Position numbers and translations under genes: made by a program. A model generated the notes under the pieces. The model was not told the origin of the DNA and did no database searches. It saw nothing but the letters and a program-made list of their open reading frames with translations. DNA of 27,537 nucleotides from an uncultured candidate division WPS-2 bacterium (GTDB lineage Bacteria > Vulcanimicrobiota > Vulcanimicrobiia > Vulcanimicrobiales > Vulcanimicrobiaceae). The stretch spans positions 1 through 27,537 of the forward strand of contig CALEYW010000022.1 of the NCBI GenBank assembly GCA_937927945.1, written 5' to 3'. Each line of letters starts with the position of its first letter. Position 1 is the stretch's first letter. This document shows, one piece after another, positions 15,215 through 23,135 of the stretch.

Positions 15215-15408
15215 CGCCGGTGCAGCGCCTCTCCGCGCGCGCCCTGCGCAGCGAAATTCGTCGCGCTTCCCGTGACCGGCGCCGCGCAGCCTCCGCGCTG
15301 CGCCGCGTCGATCCGTACGGCGACGCCGTCATCAGCGCCGCTCTGACCGCACGCTTCCGCCTCGCCGCGTCGCGCTGCGAAGCGCTGAAGCGTCTCACAG
15401 CGCCTTAG
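15211..15408 (+). CDS. small hypothetical protein 2 of the Mg2+ operon
   Basis: A second 65-codon ORF, coupled to the first by ATGA. The product is strongly basic, with about 17 arginines (EIRRASRDRRRAASALRR), and is predicted to be mostly helical with no membrane segment. I recognise no family. It ends 42 bases before the transporter start. An RNA- or lipid-binding role would suit the charge, but nothing proves that it is made. Confidence 0.5.
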   Translation: MTPVQRLSARALRSEIRRASRDRRRAASALRRVDPYGDAVISAALTARFRLAASRCEALKRLTAP

Positions 15409-15450
15409 CGCGCCGATACCCGCACCAACTCCCGAAAGGAATCACTAGCG

Positions 15451-17112
15451 ATGGGCGTCTCGCTCGCCGTGCGCGACGCGCGCGCCTCAACGGCCGAGGA
15501 TCATTCGGCCCTCGACCCCATGCACGTGGGAGACATCACGGGTGCGCTCGGAACGATCCGGTACGACGACGTCGCACGCCGGAGCGGCTGGTGGCCGAAG
15601 CTGCGCACGCTCTTGGCGATTCTCGGTCCGGGCCTCATCGTCATGGTCGGGGACAACGACGCCGGCGCGTTCGGCACCTACACCCAAGCCGGCCAGAATT
15701 ACGGCACGACGCTGCTGTGGACGCTGCTGCTCCTGGTCCCGGTGCTGTACGTGAACCAGGAGATGGTGCTGCGCCTGGGCGTCGTCAGCGGTGTCGGTCA
15801 CGCGCGCCTCATTCTCGAGCGGTTCGGAAAATTCTGGGGCGCGTTCAGCGTGATCGATCTGTTCGTCCTGAACGCTCTCACGATCGTAACCGAGTTCATC
15901 GGGATCAGCCTTGGGCTGGACTTCTTCGGCGTTCCGAAGCTCGCCGGAATCGCCGTCGCCGCGGCGCTGATCGCGGTCGGCGCAAGCACCGGGAGCTTTC
16001 GGCGTTTCGAGCAGTTCTCGGTGGTACTGTGCTTGGGCAGCTTGCTGCTCGTTCCGGTGCTGATCGCAGTGCACGCACCGCTCGGCCGTTCGGTCCACGA
16101 TCTGTTCGTGCCGGGTCTTCCCGCGGGCGCCGATGTGAGCACGGTGATGCTGCTGATCATCGCGATCGTCGGAACGACCGTCGCGCCGTGGCAGCTCTTC
16201 TTCCAGCAGAGCTACGTCATCGACAAGCGCATCACACCGCGCTTCATGGCCTACGAGCGATGGGATCTCGTCATCGGGATCGTGTTCGTGATGGTCGGCG
16301 GGATCGCGATGATGTCGTTCGCGGCGGGGACGTTCGCCGGACATAAGGAGTACGGGAACTTCCAGGATGCGGGCGCGGTCGCGGTCGGCATCGCCGCATA
16401 CGCCGGCAAGGTGCCGGCATCACTTTTCGCCATTGCGTTGATCGATGCGAGCATCATCGGCGCGGCCGCCGTGGGACTCTCGACCGCCTACGCCGTGGGC
16501 GACGTCCTCTCGTTCCGCCACTCGCTGCACCGCAAAGTGACCGACGCTCCGGTCTTCTACGCCGTGTACCTCGGCCTCATCGGTCTCGCGGCCGCGCTGG
16601 TGCTGGTCCCGGGCGTCCCGCTCGGGCTGCTCACGAACGCGGTGCAAACGCTCGCCGGCGTCCTGCTCCCGAGCGCGACGGTGTTCTTGCTGCTGCTCTC
16701 GAACGACGCGGCCGTGCTGGGCCCGTGGGCGAACACGCGGCGAGTCAACGTCTTCACCGGCGTCGTCATCGCGGTGCTCGTGATGCTCTCGGTGATCCTG
16801 ACCACCTCGGTGCTCTTCCCGTCGATCGGCGGCGCGCAGATCGTCGCCATCCTCATCGCCGGCGGCATCTTCGCGCTCGTCGCAGGCATTGCAATCGCCG
16901 CGATGGGCGACCGGGGCCGAACGCGGACCGGCATCGACCGCGCGCAGCGCGCCACGTGGCGGATGCCGCCGCTCGACCAGCTTCCCGCCGCGAAACTGAC
17001 GCCGCTGGCGCGCATGTGGCTGATCGTGCTGCGCGCGTACCTCGTGCTGGCCGTCGCCTTGGTCGTCGTCCGTGTCGTCCAGCTCGCTCTGCACCGCGGT
17101 TCGCCGGGATGA
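15451..17112 (+). CDS. Nramp-related magnesium transporter (NRMT)
   Basis: The 553-residue protein has the SLC11/Nramp fold with about 11 or 12 membrane helices. In helix 1 the Nramp metal site (DPGN) is replaced by GDNDAGAFGTYTQAG (D68, N69, D70). In helix 6 the MPHN-type motif is replaced by VAPWQLFFQQS (A245-P246-W247-Q248), so the methionine that selects transition metals is missing. These are the known traits of NRMTs, which carry Mg2+; an M-box-controlled example is known in Clostridium acetobutylicum. The hydrophilic N-terminus (about 45 residues) and a basic C-terminal loop near 485-515 are extra. The ATG has AAAGGAA nine bases upstream. Its TGA overlaps the next ATG. Confidence 0.9.
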   Translation: MGVSLAVRDARASTAEDHSALDPMHVGDITGALGTIRYDDVARRSGWWPKLRTLLAILGPGLIVMVGDNDAGAFGTYTQAGQNYGTTLLWTLLLLVPVLYVNQEMVLRLGVVSGVGHARLILERFGKFWGAFSVIDLFVLNALTIVTEFIGISLGLDFFGVPKLAGIAVAAALIAVGASTGSFRRFEQFSVVLCLGSLLLVPVLIAVHAPLGRSVHDLFVPGLPAGADVSTVMLLIIAIVGTTVAPWQLFFQQSYVIDKRITPRFMAYERWDLVIGIVFVMVGGIAMMSFAAGTFAGHKEYGNFQDAGAVAVGIAAYAGKVPASLFAIALIDASIIGAAAVGLSTAYAVGDVLSFRHSLHRKVTDAPVFYAVYLGLIGLAAALVLVPGVPLGLLTNAVQTLAGVLLPSATVFLLLLSNDAAVLGPWANTRRVNVFTGVVIAVLVMLSVILTTSVLFPSIGGAQIVAILIAGGIFALVAGIAIAAMGDRGRTRTGIDRAQRATWRMPPLDQLPAAKLTPLARMWLIVLRAYLVLAVALVVVRVVQLALHRGSPG

Positions 17113-17828
17113 GCTTGGGTGAATTCGCGCTGCGGCTCGCCGTGGCGCTCCTCCTCGGTTCGATCGTCGGGCTGGAACGCCAATATCGCCAGCGCATGGC
17201 GGGACTGCGCACCAACGCGCTCGTTTCGGTCGGCGCGGCGACGTTCGTGATGCTCTCTCCGCTCGATCGGACCGGCGATCCCACTCGCATCGCCGCGCAA
17301 GTGGTCTCCGGGATCGGGTTCCTCGCCGGCGGCGTGATCTTTCGCGAGGGTCTGAGCGTCCGCGGCCTCAACACCGCGGCGACGCTGTGGGCGACGGCCG
17401 CGGTCGGGACGCTGGCGGGATTCGGCTTCCTGCTGCACGCGAGCGCGGCAGCGGCGGCGATCCTGGCGGCCAACGTTCTTCTGCGACCGATCGCGCAGAG
17501 CATCAACCGCCAGCCGGTCGACGGTACCGAGGTCGTCTCGAGTTACGAACTGCGCGCCGTATGCCGAAACGATGTCGAGGACCACGTCAGGCAGATCATG
17601 ATCGGCGCGGCGCGCGGCGGCGGCATGCTCGTGCGCGCCGTCTACAGCGAAGACATCGAAGCGACGGCGCGGGTCGAGGTCGTCGCCGACGTCACCGTCA
17701 CCGGCCGTGCCGACGCGCGGCTCGAAAAAGTCGTGACGCGCCTAGGTGTCGAGCCGGGTGTCACGGCAATCAGTTGGAAAATCGTCCCGACCGACGAAGA
17801 CGAACAAGCGATGATCGCCGACGCATGA
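17109..17828 (+). CDS. MgtC/SapB-family membrane protein
   Basis: The 239-residue product has the MgtC N-terminal membrane domain with its signature GSIVGLERQYRQRMAGLRTNALVSVGAA, and GIGFLAGGVIFREG in the third helix region. About five helices end near residue 125. A soluble ACT-like domain follows at about 140-225. MgtC proteins are induced by low Mg2+ and, in pathogens, help survival by modulating ATP synthase or potassium transport; many members are uncharacterised. The ATG overlaps the transporter stop (ATGA), and the TGA overlaps the start of the barrel gene (ATGA). It should be under the same M-box. Confidence 0.93.
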   Translation: MSLGEFALRLAVALLLGSIVGLERQYRQRMAGLRTNALVSVGAATFVMLSPLDRTGDPTRIAAQVVSGIGFLAGGVIFREGLSVRGLNTAATLWATAAVGTLAGFGFLLHASAAAAAILAANVLLRPIAQSINRQPVDGTEVVSSYELRAVCRNDVEDHVRQIMIGAARGGGMLVRAVYSEDIEATARVEVVADVTVTGRADARLEKVVTRLGVEPGVTAISWKIVPTDEDEQAMIADA

Positions 17829-19759
17829 GAAATTCCGTGAACCGCACCCCGACGACACCTGCCGCACTGGCCCTGGCGCTGGTCACGTTCGCGATCTGCG
17901 CCGCACCAGCGGGAGCGCAGACCGCAGCCGACCCGGCGCCATCGGCGTCGCCGTCGCCGTCGCCGTCGTCGCGGCCGGGAAGCGTTCGCTGGACGCTCGA
18001 CGCGCATACCACGTTCGTCACGCAAGGGACGAACGGCGCAGGCACGAGGCCGCCGGAAGGCGCCGGCTTCGCGAATGGCGACCCGCTCTCGCCGGAGACG
18101 CCGTACGACGTGTTTTCGAGCGCGCCGCTGGTGCCGGGAAACGCATCGGAATCCGCCATTCTCGTGCGGCCGACGTACAGCGGGAAGACGTTCGACGCGG
18201 GATTGACGTTCGGGGCGGGCTACGTCCGCGGCTCGGTCACGAACGCCGCCTACTGGGGCGAGTCGCTGCTGCCGACCATGAATCCGCACCTCGGCGCGAG
18301 CGTGCTGCCGTACCGCATCGCGTTTCCGACGCACGCGGGTGCGGACGACGGCACGGCGTTCGTCGCGTCGCTGCTCGGCGCGAGCATCGCCACGAAAGAC
18401 GGTGCCGCGGTTCTCAAAGGCGGCTGGTTCGACCTCACTCAGACGGCACCGTTCGTCTTCGTGCAGCCGGCGATCACGAGCGCGATCCCGGCAATCGGGA
18501 TCGCGACACCCGAAACGCTCGGTGACGGCACGCCGTCGTTCGATGCATGGCAGCCGTCATCGCCGGTGTATCCGCTGCACGGCATCGACGCCGTCGTGCG
18601 GCACGGGATCGCTACGCTCGAACTCGCGGATGCGTCGCTTCCTGCGCTCGCGGGAACACCGGCACGGATGCGAACCGCATCGCTCGTCGTCGACCGCGGC
18701 GGAGGGACGCGCTTCACGGCGCAAATGCTGCAGGTCTCGACCGGCGGCGACCGCATTTCGACGACCTTGCTGTACGGCGCCGGGGGACACATCGAAAACT
18801 CGCCGCAAGGGCCGCTTCCGATCAGCGTCATCGGCGGACAGCGCCAGCGGATCCTCGGTGTTTCGGCAGCGTTCCACCCGATACGCGCGATCGACGCGAT
18901 CGTCGAGCTCGGCCACTCGACCTACGACGCCGACGCGGTCGCAGAGCCCGGAACGGGCAAGGCCGGAAACTACTACCATGCGGGCGTCGCCCGCACCACA
19001 GGACGCGCGACCGCGTCGCTCGATCTCTACCGCAACGAAGCGTACTACGCAAACGCGCTCCTGCCGTACGGCGCGCCGGAGAACGTGTGGAGCGTCGCGT
19101 GGTCGTGGCCGGGCCAATGGCTCAAGTCGAACTACCAGCTCATCAACAACTCCCCGGTGAACATCGATCGGCAGGGGTATCGCCTGCGGTACGGTCTCAA
19201 AGGACCCGGGAGCCCGCTCGACGTGCGCGTCTCGTTCGCGAACTTCGCTCAGATCGAGCCGATCACGATGTCGAACGCGCTGCGTACCGGCTTCATCGAC
19301 GGATTCTTCCTCCCGCAGAGCGATGCGTACCCGACGCTCGGCCGCCAACATCAGTACAGCCTCTTCTTGGGCTACCACCCGGCGTTCGGCGACATCACCT
19401 TCGACTACGCGGAAGACACGATGCGCCGCCCGGCTGGGCTCTCGCAGCCGCAGGACACGGTGTCCTACGACAACCCCGAAGCCGTGCTGACGTTCTCGCG
19501 CCACATCGGCCCGGCGACGCTCGTCTCGGCTGGCCTCGCCCGCTACGGGATGTGCGGCAGCTTCGGCCAAGGCTATACGAACGTCGATTTCGCGGAGCGC
19601 ATCGGCTTCGTCGGCGTGCAGGTCACGCAGAGTGCGCACGCGAGCGCGCTGCTCAGCCTGCGCCGCACCGCCTTTTCCGGGATTTCCACCCAACTCGGCG
19701 GCCCCTCACCGGACTTCACGGGAACGCTGCTCGTCTTCGAACAGCGCTACCATCTCTAA
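17825..19759 (+). CDS. predicted outer-membrane beta-barrel protein of the Mg2+ operon
   Basis: The 644-residue product has a signal peptide (basic N-terminus, hydrophobic core LALALVTFAICAA, cleavage after AGA at about 31). A Ser/Pro linker follows, then some 590 residues rich in Gly, Thr, Tyr and alternating hydrophobics with no membrane helix. Many segments look like beta-hairpins, such as GKTFDAGLTFGAGYVRG, HQYSLFLGYHPAF and FTGTLLVFEQRYHL at the C-terminus. This resembles a porin-like barrel, but I recognise no named family. The ATG overlaps the mgtC stop, so it is co-translated with an Mg2+ uptake system. That suggests a channel or receptor for Mg2+ passage across the outer membrane. 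This role is inference. Confidence 0.75.
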   Translation: MRNSVNRTPTTPAALALALVTFAICAAPAGAQTAADPAPSASPSPSPSSRPGSVRWTLDAHTTFVTQGTNGAGTRPPEGAGFANGDPLSPETPYDVFSSAPLVPGNASESAILVRPTYSGKTFDAGLTFGAGYVRGSVTNAAYWGESLLPTMNPHLGASVLPYRIAFPTHAGADDGTAFVASLLGASIATKDGAAVLKGGWFDLTQTAPFVFVQPAITSAIPAIGIATPETLGDGTPSFDAWQPSSPVYPLHGIDAVVRHGIATLELADASLPALAGTPARMRTASLVVDRGGGTRFTAQMLQVSTGGDRISTTLLYGAGGHIENSPQGPLPISVIGGQRQRILGVSAAFHPIRAIDAIVELGHSTYDADAVAEPGTGKAGNYYHAGVARTTGRATASLDLYRNEAYYANALLPYGAPENVWSVAWSWPGQWLKSNYQLINNSPVNIDRQGYRLRYGLKGPGSPLDVRVSFANFAQIEPITMSNALRTGFIDGFFLPQSDAYPTLGRQHQYSLFLGYHPAFGDITFDYAEDTMRRPAGLSQPQDTVSYDNPEAVLTFSRHIGPATLVSAGLARYGMCGSFGQGYTNVDFAERIGFVGVQVTQSAHASALLSLRRTAFSGISTQLGGPSPDFTGTLLVFEQRYHL

Positions 19760-19770
19760 CGAGTACGCGA

Positions 19771-20301
19771 TCAGCCCTCGAACAGCTCGTCGACCGCCAA
19801 CTCGAAGCCGGGCAGCGCTTCGTGCGTCATCACATCGCCGCGACGATACACTCGTATCCGATCGTCATGGACGGTGACGATCTCGGCCTTCGGATCGACC
19901 ACGATCACTGCCGCTGCGCCCGCGGCTCGGTACACCGAGATCTTGTGTTCCACGTCGGCCGGATCGTCGTCTTCGTCCAGGATCTCGACCGCGACGGTCG
20001 GCGCGCCGAGCGGGGTTTGAAACCGGTCGGACGGAGCATCCGCCGGCATTTGCGCGTACGACAAGTACGCGACGTCCGGAATGAGCGGCCGAACGATCTC
20101 GCCCGGCGGAGCGACCCGAAATCGCCATTCGATCGCCGCGCGCCCGCGATGTTCGCGCCGCGCCCACTCGCGCAGCGAGCGTCCGAATTGGGCTTGCGCC
20201 GCCGCATGCGCGTAGGTCCCGCCGTACTTGAACACGACGCGACCGCGAACCCACTCGGGGTACGGCTTCGTATCACCCAGTACGATCTCGTGCAGCGACA
20301 T
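19771..20301 (-). CDS. Uma2-family protein (PD-(D/E)XK-like), copy B
   Basis: The 176-residue product belongs to Uma2/DUF820, a restriction-endonuclease-like family. It carries RPLIPDVAYLS (catalytic Asp region), VAVEILDEDDDPADVEHKISVY (Glu...Lys) and VIVVDP. The biological role of the family is not established. I chose ATG 20301 because AAAGGGAG lies eight bases upstream; a GTG at 20310 overlapping the previous stop (GTGA) is the alternative. It is a tandem paralogue of the gene just upstream and converges on the barrel gene with 11 bases between stops. Confidence 0.88.
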   Translation of the reverse strand: MSLHEIVLGDTKPYPEWVRGRVVFKYGGTYAHAAAQAQFGRSLREWARREHRGRAAIEWRFRVAPPGEIVRPLIPDVAYLSYAQMPADAPSDRFQTPLGAPTVAVEILDEDDDPADVEHKISVYRAAGAAAVIVVDPKAEIVTVHDDRIRVYRRGDVMTHEALPGFELAVDELFEG

Positions 20302-20306
20302 CACGA

Positions 20307-20843
20307 TCACTCCCTTTGGGCGAACAATTCAGCGAGACTCAAGGCGAAGCCCGGGAGCGCATCATGCTGCAAGACGCCCGCCTCGGTGAGAACGCGCACG
20401 CCGCCGTCGTGGATCGAGAGCGTCCGCCGGAGGGGATCGACGACGAACACGCCGGCGCAGCCCGCCGCAAGGTAGACGCCGATCTTTTCGGCCACATCGT
20501 CGCTGCGGTCCCGCGGCGAAAGGATCTCCACAGCGATCGTCGGCGCGCCGAGCGGATACCCGACGCAAGCGGGCGGCGCGTCAGCGGCGAGAGCTTCGAA
20601 CGAGAGATACGCGACGTCCGGGATGAGCGGCCGAATCGGCTGACCGGGTGGATTTACGCGGAACCGCCATTCTGATGCGACGCGACCGTACCGGCCGCGT
20701 CGCGCCCATGCACGCAAGGCGCCCGCGATCCCCGCCTGGAGGTCGCCGTGCCAGAAATTCGGGCTCACCTTTTGCAGCGCCCGGCCGCGTACCCATTCGG
20801 TTTCCGGCCGCGTTTCCGGGAGCACGATCTCGCGCTTGCGCAT
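20307..20843 (-). CDS. Uma2-family protein (PD-(D/E)XK-like), copy A
   Basis: A 178-residue Uma2/DUF820 protein with RPLIPDVAYLS, GAPTIAVEILSPRDRSDDVAEKIGVY and VFVVDP, matching copy B through most of its length and ending ALPGFALSLAELF. The start is uncertain. ATG 20843 gives the usual N-terminus (MRKREIVLP), while the frame stays open to 20882. It follows RNase J on the same strand, with a strong hairpin between them. Confidence 0.88.
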   Translation of the reverse strand: MRKREIVLPETRPETEWVRGRALQKVSPNFWHGDLQAGIAGALRAWARRGRYGRVASEWRFRVNPPGQPIRPLIPDVAYLSFEALAADAPPACVGYPLGAPTIAVEILSPRDRSDDVAEKIGVYLAAGCAGVFVVDPLRRTLSIHDGGVRVLTEAGVLQHDALPGFALSLAELFAQRE

Positions 20844-20862
20844 CCCACGCAAGTCTATCACA

Positions 20863-20897
20863 CCGCCCGACCGGCGCGGCAAGGCCGGCTCGGGCGG
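20863..20897 (-). terminator. strong hairpin downstream of RNase J
   Basis: CCGCCCGA/TCGGGCGG (8 bp) and CCGGC/GCCGG (5 bp) stack with one bulged C around an 8-base loop. It lies just past the RNase J stop. No T-run follows on the minus strand, so it may slow or protect transcript ends rather than terminate. Confidence 0.4.
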
Positions 20898-20900
20898 TTG

Positions 20901-22595
20901 CTAGACTTCCATCACGACCGGGATGACGATCGGCCTGCGGCGTGACTTTTCGAAGACGGCTTTGGCGAGTCCGGAGCGGATGTGTTCTTTCACGTTGCCG
21001 ATGTCGCGGATCCCCTCGACGCTGCAATCGGCGAGGATCTTCGTGAGGCGTTCCTTCAACTCGTCGACGAGGTCGCCCGATTCGGGGAGATAGAACACGC
21101 CGCGCGAGATGAGGTCCGGGCCCGCGATGACGCGTGCTTCTTCCGCATCGACGGTGACGACCACCATCATGATCCCGTCGCCGGCGAGGTGCTTGCGATC
21201 GCGCAGCACCGCTTCGCCGACGTCACCGACCCCGCTGCCGTCGACCATCACGTTGCCGCCGTAGGTGCGGCCGACTTTCTGCGCGCTCTCCTTGGTGAAC
21301 TCCATCACGTCACCGTTCTCGGTGACGAAGACGTTGTCGCCGGCGACGCCGGTCTGCTGCGCGAGGTGACCGTGGGTGACCAGCATGCGGTACTCGCCGT
21401 GGATCGGGATGAAGTATTTCGGCCGCACGAGGTTGAGCATCAGCAGCAGCTCTTCTTGCGAGGCATGTCCCGAGACGTGGGCGTTGCCGCTCGATCCGTG
21501 GATCACGTGCGCGCCGATGCGATAGAGGTTGTTGATCGTCTTCGCGACCGACTTCTCGTTGCCGGGGATCGGCGTCGCCGAGATGACGACCGTGTCGCCC
21601 GGCACGATCTTGAACTTCTTGTGGTCGCGCACCGAGAGGCGGCTGAGCGCCGACATCGGCTCGCCTTGCGAGCCGGTCGTCATGACGCACACTTTTTCGG
21701 CCGGGTGCTGGTCGACGTCTTCCAGCCGGATCGTCAGCCCTTCGGGGATGTCGAGGTAGCCGAGCTCGCGAGCGAACTGCACGACGTTGGTCAGCGAACG
21801 TCCGAGAAACGCAACCTTGCGGTCGAACCGCTTCGATTGATCGATCACCTGCTGGATGCGCGGCACGTTCGAGGCGAACGAGGTGACGATGATGCGGCCT
21901 TTGGCGCGCGCGAAGATGTTCGAGAACGCCTCGCCGACGATGCGCTCGGAGAGCGTGTGGCCGGGGCGCTCGGCGTTGGTCGAGTCGGAGAGCATCAGCA
22001 GGACGCCCTCGTCGCCGACCCGCGCGATCGACGCGAAGTCGGCGGGATCGCCATCGATCGGCGTCTGATCGAACTTGAAGTCGCCCGTGTGGAAGACGAT
22101 CCCGAGCGGCGTGCGGATCGCCAGCGCGCACGCGCCCGCCAACGAGTGGTTGATGTGGATGAACTGCGTTTCGATCGAGCCGAATTTGACCCGGTCGCCG
22201 GGCTCGACTTCGCGCGCCTGCCAGTCGCCCGGCTTGTGCTCCTTGAGCTTCGCGCGGATCAGCGCCAGCGAAAGCGGCGTCCCGACCACGGGAATCTGCG
22301 GAAACTCGCGCAGCAGATATGGGATGCCGCCGATGTGGTCTTCGTGGCCGTGCGTAACGAGCAGGCCCCGAAACTTGTCCTTCCGTTCGCGCAGGTAGGT
22401 GAAGTCGTTGATGACGATGTCGACCCCGAACATCTCCTCGTCGGGAAACATCAGGCCGCAGTCGACGACGACCAAATCGTCGTTCGTTTCGATGCAGGTC
22501 ATGTTGCGGCCGATTTCGCCGCACCCGCCGAGCGGGACGATGCGCAGGTACGGTTCGGTCGGCGGAGCCGGGAGGACGAAGGTATCGGGATTCAA
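20901..22595 (-). CDS. rnj: ribonuclease J
   Basis: The 564-residue metallo-beta-lactamase/beta-CASP nuclease has both 5'-exonuclease and endonuclease activity in the family and drives mRNA decay and rRNA processing. PLGGCGEIGRNM opens the first domain, and the zinc motif HGHEDH is at residues 82-87. The partner residues LSDSTNAERPGHT and IPIHGEYRML follow, and the C-terminal oligomerisation domain ends the protein. The length is normal. The start is TTG at 22595 with AAGGA upstream. The frame stays open upstream for about 45 codons but has no ATG, GTG or TTG there. Confidence 0.96.
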   Translation of the reverse strand: MNPDTFVLPAPPTEPYLRIVPLGGCGEIGRNMTCIETNDDLVVVDCGLMFPDEEMFGVDIVINDFTYLRERKDKFRGLLVTHGHEDHIGGIPYLLREFPQIPVVGTPLSLALIRAKLKEHKPGDWQAREVEPGDRVKFGSIETQFIHINHSLAGACALAIRTPLGIVFHTGDFKFDQTPIDGDPADFASIARVGDEGVLLMLSDSTNAERPGHTLSERIVGEAFSNIFARAKGRIIVTSFASNVPRIQQVIDQSKRFDRKVAFLGRSLTNVVQFARELGYLDIPEGLTIRLEDVDQHPAEKVCVMTTGSQGEPMSALSRLSVRDHKKFKIVPGDTVVISATPIPGNEKSVAKTINNLYRIGAHVIHGSSGNAHVSGHASQEELLLMLNLVRPKYFIPIHGEYRMLVTHGHLAQQTGVAGDNVFVTENGDVMEFTKESAQKVGRTYGGNVMVDGSGVGDVGEAVLRDRKHLAGDGIMMVVVTVDAEEARVIAGPDLISRGVFYLPESGDLVDELKERLTKILADCSVEGIRDIGNVKEHIRSGLAKAVFEKSRRRPIVIPVVMEV

Positions 22596-22638
22596 GAGGG
22601 GTCCTTGGCGGAAAGTCGTGCCGAAGTGATAGAGGGGC

Positions 22639-22950
22639 GTGAAATACGCGATCTTCCCCGGCGCGATGCTGGTGATCTTCTGTTCGTGCCCCGCGACCCC
22701 GGGCGCCCCCTCGACGGTTCCACTTTCGCCGATTCATCCGTCGCCGGCCGCCTCGGCCACGCCCACGGCCCGGCCCCGGCTGGCCGCCTCCTCCCTCTAT
22801 TCGCGGCGCTCGCAACGGCTCGTCCGGTCGTATCTCCGTCTCAAGCTCCTCGAGGCGAGGGAGGCGGATCTGGACCGCGCAAGACTGGTCGTCGAGCGCA
22901 AGCTCGGTATCGGTGCGTTGCTTAGTCCCCCGCCGCGGCCTCACCCGTGA
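22639..22950 (+). CDS. possible small exported protein, unknown function
   Basis: A 103-codon ORF from GTG 22639 (or ATG 22666) in the 540-base gap between divergent rnj and the YIP1 gene. It would encode a short hydrophobic start (MLVIFCSCPATPG, weakly lipobox-like), then a Pro/Ser/Ala-rich region. A charged helix follows (RSYLRLKLLEAREADLDRARL). Codons are GC-ending. After its stop, another frame continues with helix-like text (LTRDLEQRLASIRSLVLARA, from about 22943), so a frameshift is possible. No ribosome site is well placed and no family is recognised. Confidence 0.35.
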   Translation: MKYAIFPGAMLVIFCSCPATPGAPSTVPLSPIHPSPAASATPTARPRLAASSLYSRRSQRLVRSYLRLKLLEAREADLDRARLVVERKLGIGALLSPPPRPHP

Positions 22951-23135
22951 CCTCGAACAGCGCCTCGCTTCGATCCGCTCGCTGGTCCTTGCACGCGCGT
23001 CTCGACGTCTTTCCGTACCGGCGGGAGCTCCGCCCCATGAGGCATCGCCAGCATCACTCGCGAAACTCGTTGGGAAGCGACCGGTAACTACCCGCAGCCA
23101 TCATCGCGCGTTATCTGCCGGGAGAGAATACCGCT
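22951..23135. other. non-coding gap before the YIP1 gene
   Basis: Between the small ORF and the YIP1 gene I see no convincing gene, RNA or repeat. The promoter of the YIP1/efflux operon should lie here or just upstream, but no clear -35/-10 pair stands out. One frame is open across it and may be the frameshifted tail of the ORF at 22639. Confidence 0.4.

Noticed and set aside
22596..22735. N-terminal extension of RNase J in the same frame
   Set aside because: About 45 open codons lie upstream but contain no ATG, GTG or TTG. The TTG at 22595 has a ribosome site, and the protein from it is full length.
22596..22944. Gly/Arg-rich frame resembling the basic N-terminal tails of some RNase J proteins
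   Set aside because: It is in a different frame from RNase J, and no clear frameshift site joins them. GC-rich DNA often gives such text.
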